Notes: a model not told the origin generated them from the sequence alone. DNA of 64,000 nucleotides from Branchinecta lynchi (GCA_023053575.1 JAKZAP010000009.1:19945869-20009868); one strand, 5' to 3'. Positions 1-11,672 are shown, counted from the first letter of the stretch. Made by a program: numbers and translations.

Positions 1-199
1 ATGCTTTTTCAAGATGCCCATCAGTCCATTACCATTTTTGCCTCAACGGTTTTGCTTACAAATGAAGTTCTATAGCTCCCTTAGAGTGCGCATCTCAACC
101 GCAAAGTCGAAACTTACTTTTGATCAATCAAAACACCTTAACCCTTGCAAGTGCCATATGAGCTTACAGCTCTTGTTGTTGTATGACTTACGATTTATA

Positions 200-436
200 A
201 TTTTGTTTCTGTTCAGGCACTAGGCAATCTCTCCACTGCCCACTGAAAAGCTGCGTTTGTGTTGACATTAAAGTTTCCCGCGCCATAGTAGAATTTCCGC
301 TGTGGGAACGGCCGTAGATATCCTAACGTCATAACTAGAGCGGATAGTGGGAAAAAAATCCCTTTGCAGAATTCAAATAATTCAGTGTATTCAGTTAAAT
401 GACACAGAAATAAGTCTGCTTTTCAGTTAAACTTTA
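200..436. repeat. Dispersed repeat R1, copy 1
   Basis: About 230 bp, from CAGGCACTAGGC to a GTTAAACTTTAA end. Related copies are at 16600-16998, 23870-24337 and 59705-59850. Shared internal landmarks include CATAGTAGAATT, GGGACGGC and CTTTTCAGTTAAACTTTAA. It has no coding capacity and its class is not resolved. Confidence 0.6.
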
Positions 437-887
437 ATTTACATGTCCCTGTGAAGCGATTTCAGAACATTCTATGATTGGCTCCTTTGAGACGGATCAT
501 TCTCCTGATTATGTTTTACGAGCAGCTCATTGGACGGACAGATTGGTTATACTAACTGTTCATTGTCGACCTTTCCTTTTCTAGAGCGGGAAGTGTGAAC
601 CCATCCCCAACAAGAAAATTGCTAATTCCACAGGGCAAGTATTCGTATTTTTGCCTGAACAGACTCGAGCGGTTCACCCACTACACTGTCAGAAGCGAAC
701 AGGCGCTTGGCTAGTGACTGTGAACAACTAGAGCCACATAATCCTTTACCGTGCTGTCAAATTAGCTGGATTTGGATATTTCCGAGGATTTGCCTGCCAT
801 TACAATCTTGCGTTCTGATGTTTGTGGGGGGTTTCTAGCCCCCCTTGCGAGTAAGTCTTCGTTTGCTGTTTTTGCTACTGCTGAAGG

Positions 888-1312
888 ATGTCGACTAAAT
901 TTGTCATAGACGAGTTGCTTTGCTTCTTTGTTACGCGGCTTGATGCTGGAACACCCAAGGATCTTCTCATCAAACTGTGTACTGATTTCTACACAGTGGA
1001 GGAGATTAATCGAGCCAAGTCAAACTTGGTGAATTACACGCCGGCGGAAGTCATTGCTACCCTTACGAAAGATTTTCCTGATTTTGTGAAAACTCGTTCT
1101 GGACAATCTTCTAAAGCTCCTATCCTTAGCGAAATATTTTCGATCTTATTACAAGTGGATCGTAAAGTTTTCCCTGCGTTTGTTGCACGGAATCTACTTC
1201 GTCTCCCTGCAATGTCCCTGACACATTTCGATTTCGAGCAGAATGAAGTAGACGAACTAAAAACTCTAGTTAAAACGATCGCGCCCTGTGATGTTACCAG
1301 CCTCAAGGGTGA
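888..1312 (+). CDS. LINE ORF1, 5' segment before the foldback insertion
   Basis: Opens MSTKFVIDELLCFFVTRLD. The N-terminal domain is rich in conserved-looking residues (PKDLLIKLCTDFYTVEEI), a type found at the start of ORF1 in many invertebrate LINEs; I recall no firm function for it. The real reading frame runs to the target duplication at 1304-1312. The apparent 80-residue extension to 1556 is foldback DNA and not LINE. Removing the foldback plus one copy of the duplication (1304 nt) joins this frame exactly to 2617-3298, giving an ORF1 of 368 residues. Confidence 0.85.
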
Positions 1313-2607
1313 GGCACTGTCTGGGGAACCGGGAGCCGTACTTTATGTCCCATGGGCTGCGGAACCGGTAGTTCTCACGGAAACCAAACCATATCAGCTG
1401 CGACTCCGGGATCTGACGTCATTGACTAACGGAAACTTGTATGTGCTGGCTCCCGTTCCGGTAGTAAATGGAAATGGCTCACGGAAACTTCTTCGCACCG
1501 GCTTATCGTCCGGTAGTCTCACGGAATTATGTACTCAGAAGCTAGGGAGCCGTTAGTTGATACCGGAAACTGTATAATTGGAGCTTCTGTTCCGGTAGTG
1601 TCTACGTAGAATATAGAACTCACGGAATAGTTTGGATGAGAGCTAGGATGCCGGGATTTTCACTAACTTAGAGAAAATAGCATAGGAAAAAATCAACTAC
1701 CGGAACCCATATATTGAGAGCTAAGGTACCGGTAGCAACTACTATTTGGTTGAAAGTGACCAGCTCACGGAAACACATGGCTATGGGCTAGGGAAAAAAA
1801 AAAAAAAAAAAAAAATTGAACTCACGGACCCATGTCACTACAGACGAGGAAACCGGGAGTGAATATTTTTAGCTCACGGAACCCAACTTCTGCGGGCTGG
1901 GGTTCCGGTAAGGCCAAAAAATTAAGATTTTTGAACTGGATTCCGTGAGCTGTAACGGACGCAGTCTATTGACACGTGTCCGTGAGTTTATAATTTTAAT
2001 TTTTGGCACTACCCGAGCCCCGGCCCGCAGGAGTTGGGTTCCGTGAGTTAAAATTCACTTCCGGTTTTCTTGTGTGCACTGACATGGGTCCGTGAGTTCA
2101 ATTTTTTTTTTTTTGGGACTACCGGAACCCTAGCCCATAGCCATGTGTTTCCGTGAGCTGGTCACTTTCAACCAAATAGTAGTTGCTACCGGTACCTTAG
2201 CTTTCAATATATGGGTTCCGGTAGTGATTTTTTCCCATGCTATTTTCTCTAAGTTCGTGAAAATCCCGGCATCCTAGCTCTCATCCAAACTGTTCCGTGA
2301 GCTCTATATCCCATGTTGACAATACCGGAACCCAAGCTCCAATTATATAGTTTCCGGTATCACCTACCGGCTCCCTAGCTTCTGAGTACACAATTCCGTG
2401 AGACTACCGGACGAGAAGCCGGTGCGATGAAGTTTCCGTGAGCTATTTCCATTTACTACCGGAACGGGAGCCAACTCATACAAGTTTCCGTTAGTCAATG
2501 ACGTCAGATCCCGGAGTCGCAGCTGATATGGTTTGGTTTCCGTGAGAACTACCGGTTCCGCAGCCCATGGGACATAAAGTACGGCTCCCGGTTCCCTAGA
2601 CAGTGCC
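1313..2607. mobile_element. Foldback element, family FB1 copy 1, with 9-bp target duplication
   Basis: The termini are GGCACTGTCT and its complement, and the two halves are inverted copies of each other over nearly their full length (1295 bp; centre about 1950). The direct repeat CAAGGGTGA flanks it at 1304-1312 and 2608-2616. A perfect 9-bp duplication is typical of Mutator-like (MULE) elements, so a non-autonomous foldback MULE is the best guess. Arms contain many copies of TTCCGGTAG and CTCACGGAA in alternation. No transposase reading frame is present. A second copy is at 57958-59210. Confidence 0.92.
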
Positions 2608-2616
2608 CAAGGGTGA

Positions 2617-3298
2617 GCTCATTGAGTTGAAAAATACACTGGACTCTGTCGCTGCTAAGCAACGAATGCATTGCACTGATAACGCGTCATCGGAGCCTTC
2701 CCTGGTACCGACTGGGGTGCCACCTAGTGGTATCACTGAATCAGCTGTAGTTAGAGCGATGGTTCCCGCAAGCCCTTCTAGAGCGCGTAGTGGTTCCGAA
2801 ACTTTGTCTTCCAGGTTGGCTAGTGTACCAGAACCGCAGACCGGCCTATCTTTTGCCTCTGTGGTTAAAAATGGTGGGCAGAGGAAGAAGCGAGTTACCA
2901 AAGCGAGGAATCCTGTTGCGCCTCCCAGTGTGATAGGCCCAAAAGGAAAGGGGCCTAAGGTTACCATAGGTTCCAGTATTGCGGGCCGTTCTGATCTTAA
3001 ATCGGTCTTGCAAACAAAAGAGCTGAAGTTATTTGTCACTCGATTTGTGCCTGAAACGGCTGCTAGTGATGTGGCGCGTATCTTGTCTCGTAAGCTGAAT
3101 AACAGAAAAGTGGAGTGTGAGAGAATCAACTCGGCTAGTAGTTTCAGTGCGTCTTTCAAAGTTACTGTGCCCGCAGTGTTTACTGAGCAGGTTTTGGATG
3201 CAAAATTCTGGCCTGCGGGCATCCTTGTGCGTCGCTTCTATGAGCCTCGCCCCGCTCGTTCCCCTGAAGGTAACAGTGTACAATCCGAAAATGTTTGA
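2617..3298 (+). CDS. LINE ORF1, 3' segment after the foldback insertion
   Basis: Continues ORF1 with ELIELKNTLDSVAAKQ (short helical stretch), a Ser/Pro-rich and Lys/Arg-rich middle (GGQRKKRVTKARN), then a folded C-terminal part with KLFVTRFVPETAASDVARIL that resembles an RNA-binding-type domain of LINE ORF1 proteins. It ends at TGA 3296-3298. The ORF2 start codon overlaps it in the string ATGTTTGA (3291-3298), an 8-nt overlap in a different frame that suggests coupled translation. Confidence 0.82.
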
Positions 3299-3785
3299 GT
3301 CAGGCATAAGGATTGCATCATTTAACTGCCATTCGGTGAAATGGAACATCGCCGCGGTGAGGGCTCTGTGCGAAGAAGCGGATATAATACTGCTGCAGGA
3401 AACGATGCTGTTCGACTTCGATCTTCCCTTTCTGGACACAATCCATGTTGATTTTTCGGCCTTTGGAGTGTCGTCTACGAAGGCCGGGGATGGGCTCGTG
3501 AGAGGTAGGCCAAAAGGTGGACTTGCGATCCTCTGCAGACATAACTTGAAAGGTATGCTTTCTTTTCCTATTCCTGCCGATGAGCGTCTGCAGCCAGTTT
3601 CTCTGAAGTGCGGTCTTTCTCGGATTCTGCTGGTGAATGTTTACATGCCTGTTTGCAATCCGGAAAATTTACCAGAATTTAATATGTACCTTGGTAGACT
3701 AGTGTCGTTTATTGATGATGATATTGTGCCGACCCATTTGTGTTTTGTTGGTGATTTTAATGCGGATTACTGTAAAAAATTCCCT
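3291..3785 (+). CDS. LINE ORF2, endonuclease part before a frameshift
   Basis: APE-like endonuclease that nicks target DNA for target-primed reverse transcription. Visible motifs are SFNCHS, LLQET (catalytic Glu), NVYMP and VGDFNAD. The start ATG at 3291 overlaps the ORF1 stop. The frame is lost in the homopolymers around 3774-3790 (A6 and T6) and would end at 3797; one extra base explains it, and the continuation is in the next frame. It could also be a sequencing or assembly error. Confidence 0.85.
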
Positions 3786-6153
3786 TTTTTACGTTGAGCT
3801 AGACCAGGTGGCTCGTGATAATGACCTTGCGATAGCTGACGTGGATTGCCTCAGTGATACATCGTTCACGTTTATGAGCCATGTGGGCTCTACGTCGTGG
3901 CTTGATCACGTGATTGTGTCACGGTCTCTTCGAAATTTTTTACGAAATGTTCAAGTTCGTTATGATATTTTTGGTTCTGACCACTTTCCAGTTGTTTTTG
4001 AGCTTGCCCCATCGCTGCTCAGCCGGGACGTGAGCGAACGGGCCCCCACTGTCCCTACTCTTTCTCCCCCGGTGGTGGCTTGGGATAACGCTACTAATGA
4101 TCAACTTGCTGCGTACAGAGGTGGGGTTGAACATGGTCTGAGGGTTTTACAACAAAATCTGCCTGTTGTGTGTAAAACTGGTGGTGGTTTTTGTTCGGAT
4201 ACTGGTCACAGGTGTAGCCTCGTACATATGTACCTGTCTGTATGTGCAATACTAATAACTAATGCTTGTGTGTGCCTACCATTTGTTGCACAGAAAACAA
4301 ATCCTGGAAGAAAAGAAGTTTTACCTGGTTGGAACAGGCATGTGAAGGTCCATTTTACAGCAGCCAAGGAAGCTTTTAGGGAGTGGCTGGCTAATGGCAA
4401 ATTCCCAGGAGATGAATATGACCTGCTGAGAAGAAGCCTAAATCAGAGGTTTCGTGGTGCTCTTCGTTGGTGCCGGAAAAATTTAGACCGGCTTAAGGCT
4501 TCAGCGCTTGCGGCTTCACTCACGAATTGTAAGTTTAAGGAGTTCTGGAAGAGGGTAGCCAGAAGTAGTAAGTCCAGTGCCCCAAAGGCGGCTGAGCATG
4601 TTGGTGGCGTATCTGGTCCAGCAGCCATAGCCGATTTATGGGGTCACCACTTCGCATCGACTTTTTCCTCAGTCCCTTCTGAACTTGAGTGTGTTGTGCG
4701 AGATGCGCAAAATGCCATTGCTCTTGCTGACCTTGAGCAGCTAATTTCACATGAGGTTGTTTCTAAGGTGGTAGCTGGGCTTTCAGGTAGTAGGAGTGGG
4801 GGTCTCGATGGTTTAACTGCGAACCATCTGAAGCATGCTGGCCCGCAACTAACTTGTTTTTTAACTGTCTTGTTTAATGGTTTTCTTTTGCATGCATTTG
4901 TGCCTGATCCTTTAACGGAAGTTTGTCTGATACCTATCCCAAAGTCGGTGACTGGTGACCTAAGTAGCCTTACTAACTATCGGCCTATTGCTATGGCAGC
5001 TGTTATCTCTAAGGTTTTCGAAAAATGTCTTTATGATATTGTCGAACCTAAGATACGCTCGTCATCATACCAGTTTGGGTTCAAGCCCAAATCTTCTACT
5101 GATTTTTGTGTTTTTATTCTAAAAGCGGTGATAGAGTATTTTTGGCTATTTTCTTCCCCTGTGTTTGTGTGCTTTATTGACGCTAAAGCTGCGTTTGATA
5201 GAGTTAACCAGGCAAAGTTATTAAGTAAGATGTTAGCAAAAGGTGTGGACCCTAGAATAGTTCTAACCCTTGCATGCTGGTTTCAAAACCAGAAATTCTG
5301 TGTCAGATGGGATGGGGTTTTCAGCAGCCCATTTCACGTTTTAAATGGTGTTAGACAAGGTGGAGTTTTGTCCCCTATTCTGTACAACCTGTATGTGGTT
5401 GAACTTAACAGTGCCCTTGTTAATGCAGGTGTAGGTTGCTTCATCCAGGGTGTATGTTTTAACAATATTAGTTATGCTGACGACGTTGCGCTTCTGGCCC
5501 CTACGGTTCATGCACTGAACCAACTGTTGGCTATTTGCGATGATTTTGCTTTACAGCACGATATAATATTCAACACGAAGAAAACGCTATGCATGGCTTT
5601 TATCCCACGTGGCATTCGCCTGCATCACCTTCCCAAAGTTTTTCTTTCAGGGCAAACTCTTCAGTTTGTGGATGAATTTAAATACCTAGGGTTTACGTTC
5701 ACCCCTACGCTGAGCGACGAGCTGCATGTAAAAGCCCTATCACGGGCACTATGCGCTCGAGCTAATCTGCTAATAAGGAAGTTTGGGGCTTGCGACTCGC
5801 CCGTCAAGACTTTTCTTTTCAGGATGTACTGCACTCAGCTTTACTGTGTGGCTCTTGTAACTAATATTAGGGTTAGGCGCGAAACCAGTTTTCGTGTCCT
5901 ATATAATAACTCTTTTCGTTGGTTGCATGGGTTAAAGTGGAACTGTAGTGCGTCATCAATGTTTGTTGGTGAAGGCCTTCCCTCTTTCCCAGAAATTGGA
6001 CGCTTTTCTGCCCTTTCCCTGCAGAAGCGTATTCTTGAGTCCCAGAATCCGTTGCTGGCTGTCCTGGCTGGGCCGCACATGAGGCTGACGCTGCCAATAT
6101 GGTTGTCGTGGGGGAAGTTGCTCTTCTGCAATTTCTCTCCTTCAGTGAATTAG
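3786..6153 (+). CDS. LINE ORF2, end of endonuclease plus reverse transcriptase
   Basis: Continues the endonuclease with SWLDHVIVS and SDHFPVVFEL (the catalytic SDH), then a spacer and a reverse transcriptase: LIPIPKS, NYRPIAMAAVISKVFEK, YQFGFKPKSSTD, FIDAKAAFDRV (Asp at 5179-5181), GVRQGGVLSPILYNLYV and YADD (5473-5484). All three catalytic Asp residues are kept. The thumb motif FKYLGFTF follows. ORF2 without the frameshift would be about 953 residues. No stop codon interrupts this segment, so the copy looks recent. Confidence 0.92.
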
Positions 6154-6268
6154 TGTTTTGTTCTTAATTTTGTTTTGTTTTGTTGGTGTTTGTAGATGTA
6201 TATGGCCCTTGTTGGCCGTCCATTTAGTTAAATAAATAAATATAAATAATAATAGCACATAACACAAG

Positions 6269-6508
6269 ATTAATATTCCTTCAGCCCAAGCTGACTGCGA
6301 ATCATATTTGATAGTGCAAAACGGATACGTCAGTTGAATTTTATTAGAGCTATATTTCGGCCCTTCTTGGCTAATGTACTCTTCAGGCTCAAAAACCTCT
6401 CAAGTTGGAAAAACAAACTTGTGTGAAAACCAAAACCTTGCCAAGAAGGGCCGAAATATAGCTCTAATGAAATTCAGCTGACGTATCCGTTTTGCACTAT
6501 CAAATAAG
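6269..6508. mobile_element. MITE family A, copy 1
   Basis: 240 bp hairpin-like element flanked by ATAACACAAG at 6259-6268 and 6509-6518. Internal inverted arms carry GTGCAAAACGGATACGTCAG and CCAAGAAGGGCCGAAATATA. It sits directly after the LINE tail. The 9-10 bp duplication recurs with other copies (19567-19883 and 53170-53408). Confidence 0.85.
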
Positions 6509-6519
6509 ATAACACAAGG

Positions 6520-7670
6520 ATGCGCAGTTTCAAAAGACAACACTTGGGGTGTAAATTGTTGTGAATTTGAAAACGTTATGCATTAAATGTTCTGCACAAC
6601 AAGCATTGCCAGGAAGGAACCGCCGAAAAAGCATCTGCTGGCTTGTTCGATCCCATGACGACAAACAAAGTTTCATATATATATTTTTTTTGTTTGCATC
6701 TCCCGGTCACTTCTGCACTTCTGCACATATATGCAGTCGTAAGTTTTAACAGCATACAGTATTAGCTTTTTTAGCTCAACACTACTGCTTAAAGTTCAAT
6801 GGGCACATCAAACTACCCCAATCTCACTCTGTAACAACCTAGGCAGAATGCTTACCCCCTAGCTCAGCAGCTTTTTCAACAGTCTCCTCTTTGTGATATT
6901 TCAAAGCGTAATTTTTTGGACCAGTACATGCTCAATTTGCTAGCTTGGGCAAAGATAAAAGTGATGTTTCTTATAATACTTAGTAAATCTGTGTTTTATC
7001 CATAAATCAGCTTGTATAATTCAGATTTGAATCGGCTATTTGTTTTTGAATGATTTTTGTAGCTATGTTATTTTTTATAAACTTATTGCATTATCTGGTA
7101 CATTTTATAAAGCAAGTTAATCAAGCTTCATAACACTACTCCACAAAGAAACACTTTTAATATAGGCACTTTAAAACATAGAACTTTTGCGGCTTGACTT
7201 TGGTGACATCTCAAATATATCCTTTTCTATCAAGCATAGTTGGGAGTTTCTGAATTTCCCGCCACGATATCCCAGCTCCTAAGATTTGGATCGCCGAAAT
7301 GCCAGAGAGGTAAAGAAAAGGGATAACAAGAAAACGGCCGATTTTCGTAGCACCTTCTAAAGGAAGTCGGAAATGTTTATTTGTGAAGGATTTAATACAA
7401 AATAAAGTATTAGAAGTGTCCATTGTGCTTTAAGATCTGTGTAACGACACGAAATATTTAATTCCAAATGTTTATAACAATTCTTGCAAAGTGACTTTTT
7501 TCTCGAAGCACCTTTCTCGAAGTAGAATTTCCTCACGCCGTCTTAAAAATGTTTTATGATCGAGAGCTGGCGAAAATGCTTAATGTTGGAAAGCCAGCCA
7601 AGAGTTGAAACGATTTAAGAAAAAGCAGTATATAAGGACAAAAGAAATTGTATGTAGAGGCAGTCTTAAG
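6520..7670. other. No recognisable gene
   Basis: AT-rich sequence without an exon, RNA gene or clear repeat boundary that I can identify. Confidence 0.5.
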
Positions 7671-7739
7671 TTAGTCTTAAGACGGTAGTGAGTGTTGGAT
7701 TAACAGATGTATTCGATGCATGCAGAACTTCAATATTAA

Positions 7740-8175
7740 AGGACACCTGAATGAAGAGTACCAAGTATCATTCCTATCTGTATGACTTCCGTTAACATTG
7801 CCTGCAGAAAACCGAATCCAAATACGAAATAGTGTTTCCAAGCTATGATTTTTGCTACATTTTGCATCTGTCCTTATTTCAGTACCAAACAATTTTAGAA
7901 ATGAACAAATTTTTCCAATCAACCCTTCTTCTGGAATATTTTTTAACCAAGCCCAAACATATATCTAGAAGAAATTTCAGTACTACCAGGCCAGCGCTGT
8001 ACAAGATTTGAATGAATTGCGCTTTTTGTCTTGGAGTCTGCATGTGAAAACCTCCAGATATGAACATCCCTATTTTGAAAACGTCACGCTCAGGAGAAGA
8101 ATGCTCTCCGTGGCCATGTCTGTAAATGCATTCACCATGCTGTGTTTAAGTATGGTTTCATTGTTCATGTGTCCT
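7740..8175. mobile_element. TTAA-flanked MITE, family T1 copy 1
   Basis: Starts AGGACACCTGA after TTAA (7736-7739) and ends with GTGTCCT before TTCA (8176-8179), a decayed TTAA. Homologous over its length, in opposite orientation, to 46406-46830. TTAA duplications are characteristic of piggyBac-type insertion. The small reading frame at 8008-8199 is shared with the other copy but shows no recognisable domain. Confidence 0.75.
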
Positions 8176-8209
8176 TTCAAAAGTAAGTGTGTTTTCTAAC
8201 CACTGCGTT

Positions 8210-9050
8210 TACTGAATCTAGGACCTATCGTCCGAACTTCCCCCTCCACAGTTACGAACCAACCCTTCGAGGATTAAGATCAGAGTACCGGTATATGTAT
8301 CAGAGTACCGCTAATATGTACCAACCGCTCGGGTACACGCTACACGTATATTAGATACTCGGTTTCGTACAACAATTAAAGCATAAAAGATTAGAGATAG
8401 TCATAATTTAACACCTGTACTATTACATATCAATATATGCAACTTTTTTGTACAACTACACAGGCTTCAAATTTTTTTTCGGGATAACAGGCACTTATAT
8501 TACTCCTGTGGTAAAGAACACAGCTTGAGCCTCATATCCAGCTCGTCGGTCTAAACTAAGTTGTATCGGAATCCCATATAAGCTTGACCACACACCCATC
8601 TGACCTCTTTTACCTCATAAAACGAAAAATTCTAGTTTATTCCTATCGGTGAATATATATGTTAATATATATATATAGAGCCGAGTGGCCAGCGAGGCGC
8701 CGGTCGCGTTTATATTTATAAAACGACTTAGGGACAATCAAATCCTATGCTGGGTCTTCAATCACTCAACGTCACGACTGTACAGAATTCTGATATAATT
8801 TAGTCAACACCAACTCATCACAGCCCTTTACGCTGATCCCAGTAGAAGTGGAAATAACAACTGTAGCCTACTCTTCACGAAAATATAATTAAAACATTTG
8901 GAACAGTATTTATATCAAGAGTAGTGCAATATCAACTCCTTTTCAGTAAAAATTCAAACGACACTCTCTTTAAATCAATAAAACAAACTGGTAAAAAAAA
9001 AACAGAATTGTGCTGGATCCGTAATAACACAAGCATGCCATTCTATCTTT
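8210..9050. other. No recognisable gene; repeat fragments
   Basis: Contains an AT dinucleotide stretch near 8656-8682 and a fragment at about 8680-8810 (GCCGAGTGGCCAGCGAGG, TTTAGTCAACACC) that recurs at 12700-12965 and 41440-41760. Nothing coding is seen. Confidence 0.5.
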
Positions 9051-9119
9051 GGTGTGTCAATAAGTTCAGATATCCTAAACCACATAGGGCGATATAAGTG
9101 TCCTCCTACCACGGCGATG

Positions 9120-9265
9120 CCAGTCAGAGGCATCACTAGCCAAAATGTTTGGGGGAGGGGGCAAGGTATTTATCGACTGGCTGGTCATTTTTACCGACTG
9201 TTTTTTGCAGAAAAACGACTGTTTTTCAGAAGAAAAATGCCAGCCCTGATGCCAGATAATCACTT
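9120..9265. repeat. Dispersed repeat R4, partial copy
   Basis: CACTAGCCAAAATGTTTGGG, a G-rich run, then GGTATTTATCGACTGGCTGG. The same sequence occurs in the larger inverted-repeat element at 13640-13895. Confidence 0.6.
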
Positions 9266-9599
9266 TCGGCAAATCAGTCCACGGCCTTGGCCAACCTTCT
9301 GGACTGGACTTTTCAACAATCGTCTGCCTTGTACAAATTAGTCAGCAGTTTCCCACATATTAAGAAAAAAAAGGTGTACTTGGTAAGTGAGGGGTTAGTC
9401 ACTGGGAGTGCTAAATTCGGTCGGGGAGCGGTGTGGTCTGGGCGAATTAGTGCACGTGCGTGCGAGGGGTTGCTCACTGGGTGTACTAGATTTGGTTGGG
9501 GTGGGGTCCGAGTGACAACTCAGGGGTTAGGAATTGGGTGTAGCAAGCGGGGGATTTTGGCTCATTGGCCAGTCGCTCATTAGCATAAAATGAAGATAC

Positions 9600-10378
9600 C
9601 AAGGACCTGAGAAGTGCTTCTCTAAGTGTTGCAAGTTACTATCATAAATCTCTCCTTGGTTTCCCTATGTTAGTTTTATTTATACGGAACCATAAGTATC
9701 TAAATTATAGTCTAAGACCCAATGACGACGCTGAAAAATGGTTTGTTCCGCAAAAAATCGGCAGTAGAGTTTTCCCATGCCACAGTTTGTTTCCTCTTTA
9801 TCACATTCTTCAACCTTCACCTTCGATTGTGTACCTTGGTCTGCCTATTGGGTCGGACATGAAAACAACGCGTTCTGGTCTTGTATCGTTTTTTGTGGAA
9901 AAAGCTAGAAAAGCATACGGAGTACTCATTACTTCTAAGCGTCGTTACAATAGACACATACTGGCCCGGCTATATTCCGCATTCGCTATGCCGCACATAC
10001 TAGCGCTGTCGTCATTCTGGTCACTACTGACTATGAAAGATAAAAAATGCACCCGTTCCACATTTTATAAGTATTGCAAATATCTCCTAGGACTACCTCC
10101 GTGGGCCCGTAACTCTAGATTGTCGGCAAAGTATAATGTCACCGATCCGTTTATTGCAATATCTGAGCGAATTGCAGGTTTTATTCGTTCTCTTGACGCT
10201 AGCCATACTTTGTATAGTGCTATGTTGCCCCATGTGTAAATAAGAGTATAAAAATTTATGTGTTACGTGTTGTGTCTTCTTGTTTTTTTTTCTTCTTTCT
10301 TTTCTTGTCTTTCTTTCATACTCCATTTGTGACTTGTGTCTTAAAAATGGGAAATAAATTTCATTCATTCATTCAATA
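9600..10378 (+). pseudogene. LINE ORF2 C-terminal fragment with 3' tail
   Basis: The open stretch at 9667-10239 encodes the end of a reverse transcriptase: VYLGLPIGSDMKTTRSGL, a thumb-like region with YNRHILARLYSAFAMPHIL, and CKYLLGLPPWARNSR. The catalytic core is missing (5' truncation). A T-rich 3' UTR and an AATAAA hexamer (10352-10357) precede a CATTCATTCATT tail at about 10361-10375. It differs from the LINE at 0.9-6.2 kb. Confidence 0.75.
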
Positions 10379-10440
10379 GTCCAGTTTGCCATTTTGTTTT
10401 TGTTTTTATTTGTTTCGCTTCATTTTTCAAACTGCACGCT

Positions 10441-11590
10441 GCCACGTAAAAAACGACTATGATGGATTCTTTTGTCGATTATTTCAAGTTTTTATATTCG
10501 TCCAGTATATCTCGAGGTAGTATGAAAACAAGAAATTTTACCTCTGAAAATCAGAAGTGTGTGATAGGTTTCGAAGTCCAGGGCACCATCAGTACACTTA
10601 TTCGTACTTCGACCTTCAACCCCACTCTGCCCCCGTCAGCCTACGACATCCTGAATAAGCTTTTCGATGACCAGTCTCGAGTTAAACTAAATTTGCATCA
10701 ACGCTATGGTCAAAAGGCCACTCGCTAGTACCGAGCGAGAACAGTCCTAATTGTTATTCGCAGGTATTGGTGACTGGCTCGCTGTCTTTATTTTAGCCTT
10801 TCAATTCTTCCAATGTTAGTTTTAATTTTCGGTTTATTGTTGGTTTCTGCTTTGTTTCGTTTTTCTTGGTTGTTGATCTTCATCCTCGTTTTGGCATTTT
10901 TCCCTGCGAAGTTTTCTCTACGCTGAAGACGAAATATTCGCCTTTTAATAATGCATAGATGGCACTTTACAAAAGGGACCTTTACCGAGAGTCAGTGACC
11001 AACTAAACCATAAACAGTTTTTGGACTATAATTTATAAAATATTCCAGTATATTCGTCGGCCTTTACAAACCCATTTTCGTTGGTTTCTTCGTTGATTAT
11101 TTGTGATGATCAGACGCAAATCCAAACGTGTATCAAAATGACTGATTACGATAGTTGTCTAATTTATCTAGAAACCCTTTGGGAGTAGATTCATCACCAG
11201 ATAAAATTCCATTCCACCCATATTTTTCTGTTAAGATATTGTAGGATTTCTAGTATTTGTCTCTCTATTACTGATCTTGACACTACTTAATCCTAACTTA
11301 CTAGGGGATCCTGATAATTTTATTCCTACTTAGTTGTATTATTTTTATATCTACATACCTTTTTATCCACTATCTGGCTACTCTGAGGTTTAGCTCTCAA
11401 GCCTCGCCTGCGAAGTTAGAATGACAACTTCCAAGGTGTCCAATTTGTCTCATATTTTTTCGTAAGAAGGTCATTAATAAAAGGTACGTTCACTTCTCTC
11501 ACTTGATAGCCTCTTTTAGTATCCGTGATTCCTGCGCCGTGACGTGCCGTGCCTCTTTTTAGTCGATCCCAACTAGGTGTAAAAAGTTTC
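10441..11590. other. No recognised gene; one short open frame
   Basis: An 89-codon open frame (10459-10728, plus strand) has no motif I recognise. Near 10950-10985 is CATAGATGGCACTTTACA, part of the hairpin repeat seen at 15530-15602. The remainder is AT-rich and featureless to me. Confidence 0.45.
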
Positions 11591-11594
11591 TCCG

Positions 11595-11672
11595 AATAAG
11601 GATGCAGTATTTGCTACTGGGATTAATCTTATCTCAATAAAGATAAGATTAACCCCAGTAGCAAATACTGCA
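11595..11672. repeat. Near-perfect hairpin, 32-bp arms
   Basis: Arms TGCAGTATTTGCTACTGGGA... and its complement with one mismatch, separated by a 6-nt loop (CAATAA). It is followed by an A-rich then T8 run. Probably the remnant of a small palindromic element; nothing indicates an expressed RNA. Confidence 0.8.

Larger units (their letters stand above)
830..6250 (+). mobile_element. Two-ORF non-LTR retrotransposon (LINE, Jockey/CR1-like), nearly full length
   Basis: ORF1 (888-3298 without the insert) and ORF2 (3291-6153) are followed by a short 3' UTR and a TAAATAAATAAATATAAAT tail at about 6228-6250. ORF2 carries an APE-type endonuclease followed by a reverse transcriptase and no RNase H region that I can see, the layout of the Jockey/CR1 group. 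I did not find the target duplication, so the 5' limit is approximate. Damage is slight: a foldback element inserted in ORF1 and one frameshift in ORF2. The element lies downstream of SGSM3 in the opposite orientation. Confidence 0.88.

Noticed and set aside
1313..1556. C-terminal 80 residues of the 222-codon frame starting at 888
   Set aside because: The stretch is foldback DNA inserted in the LINE; the same residues appear at 57956-58201 in the second foldback copy.
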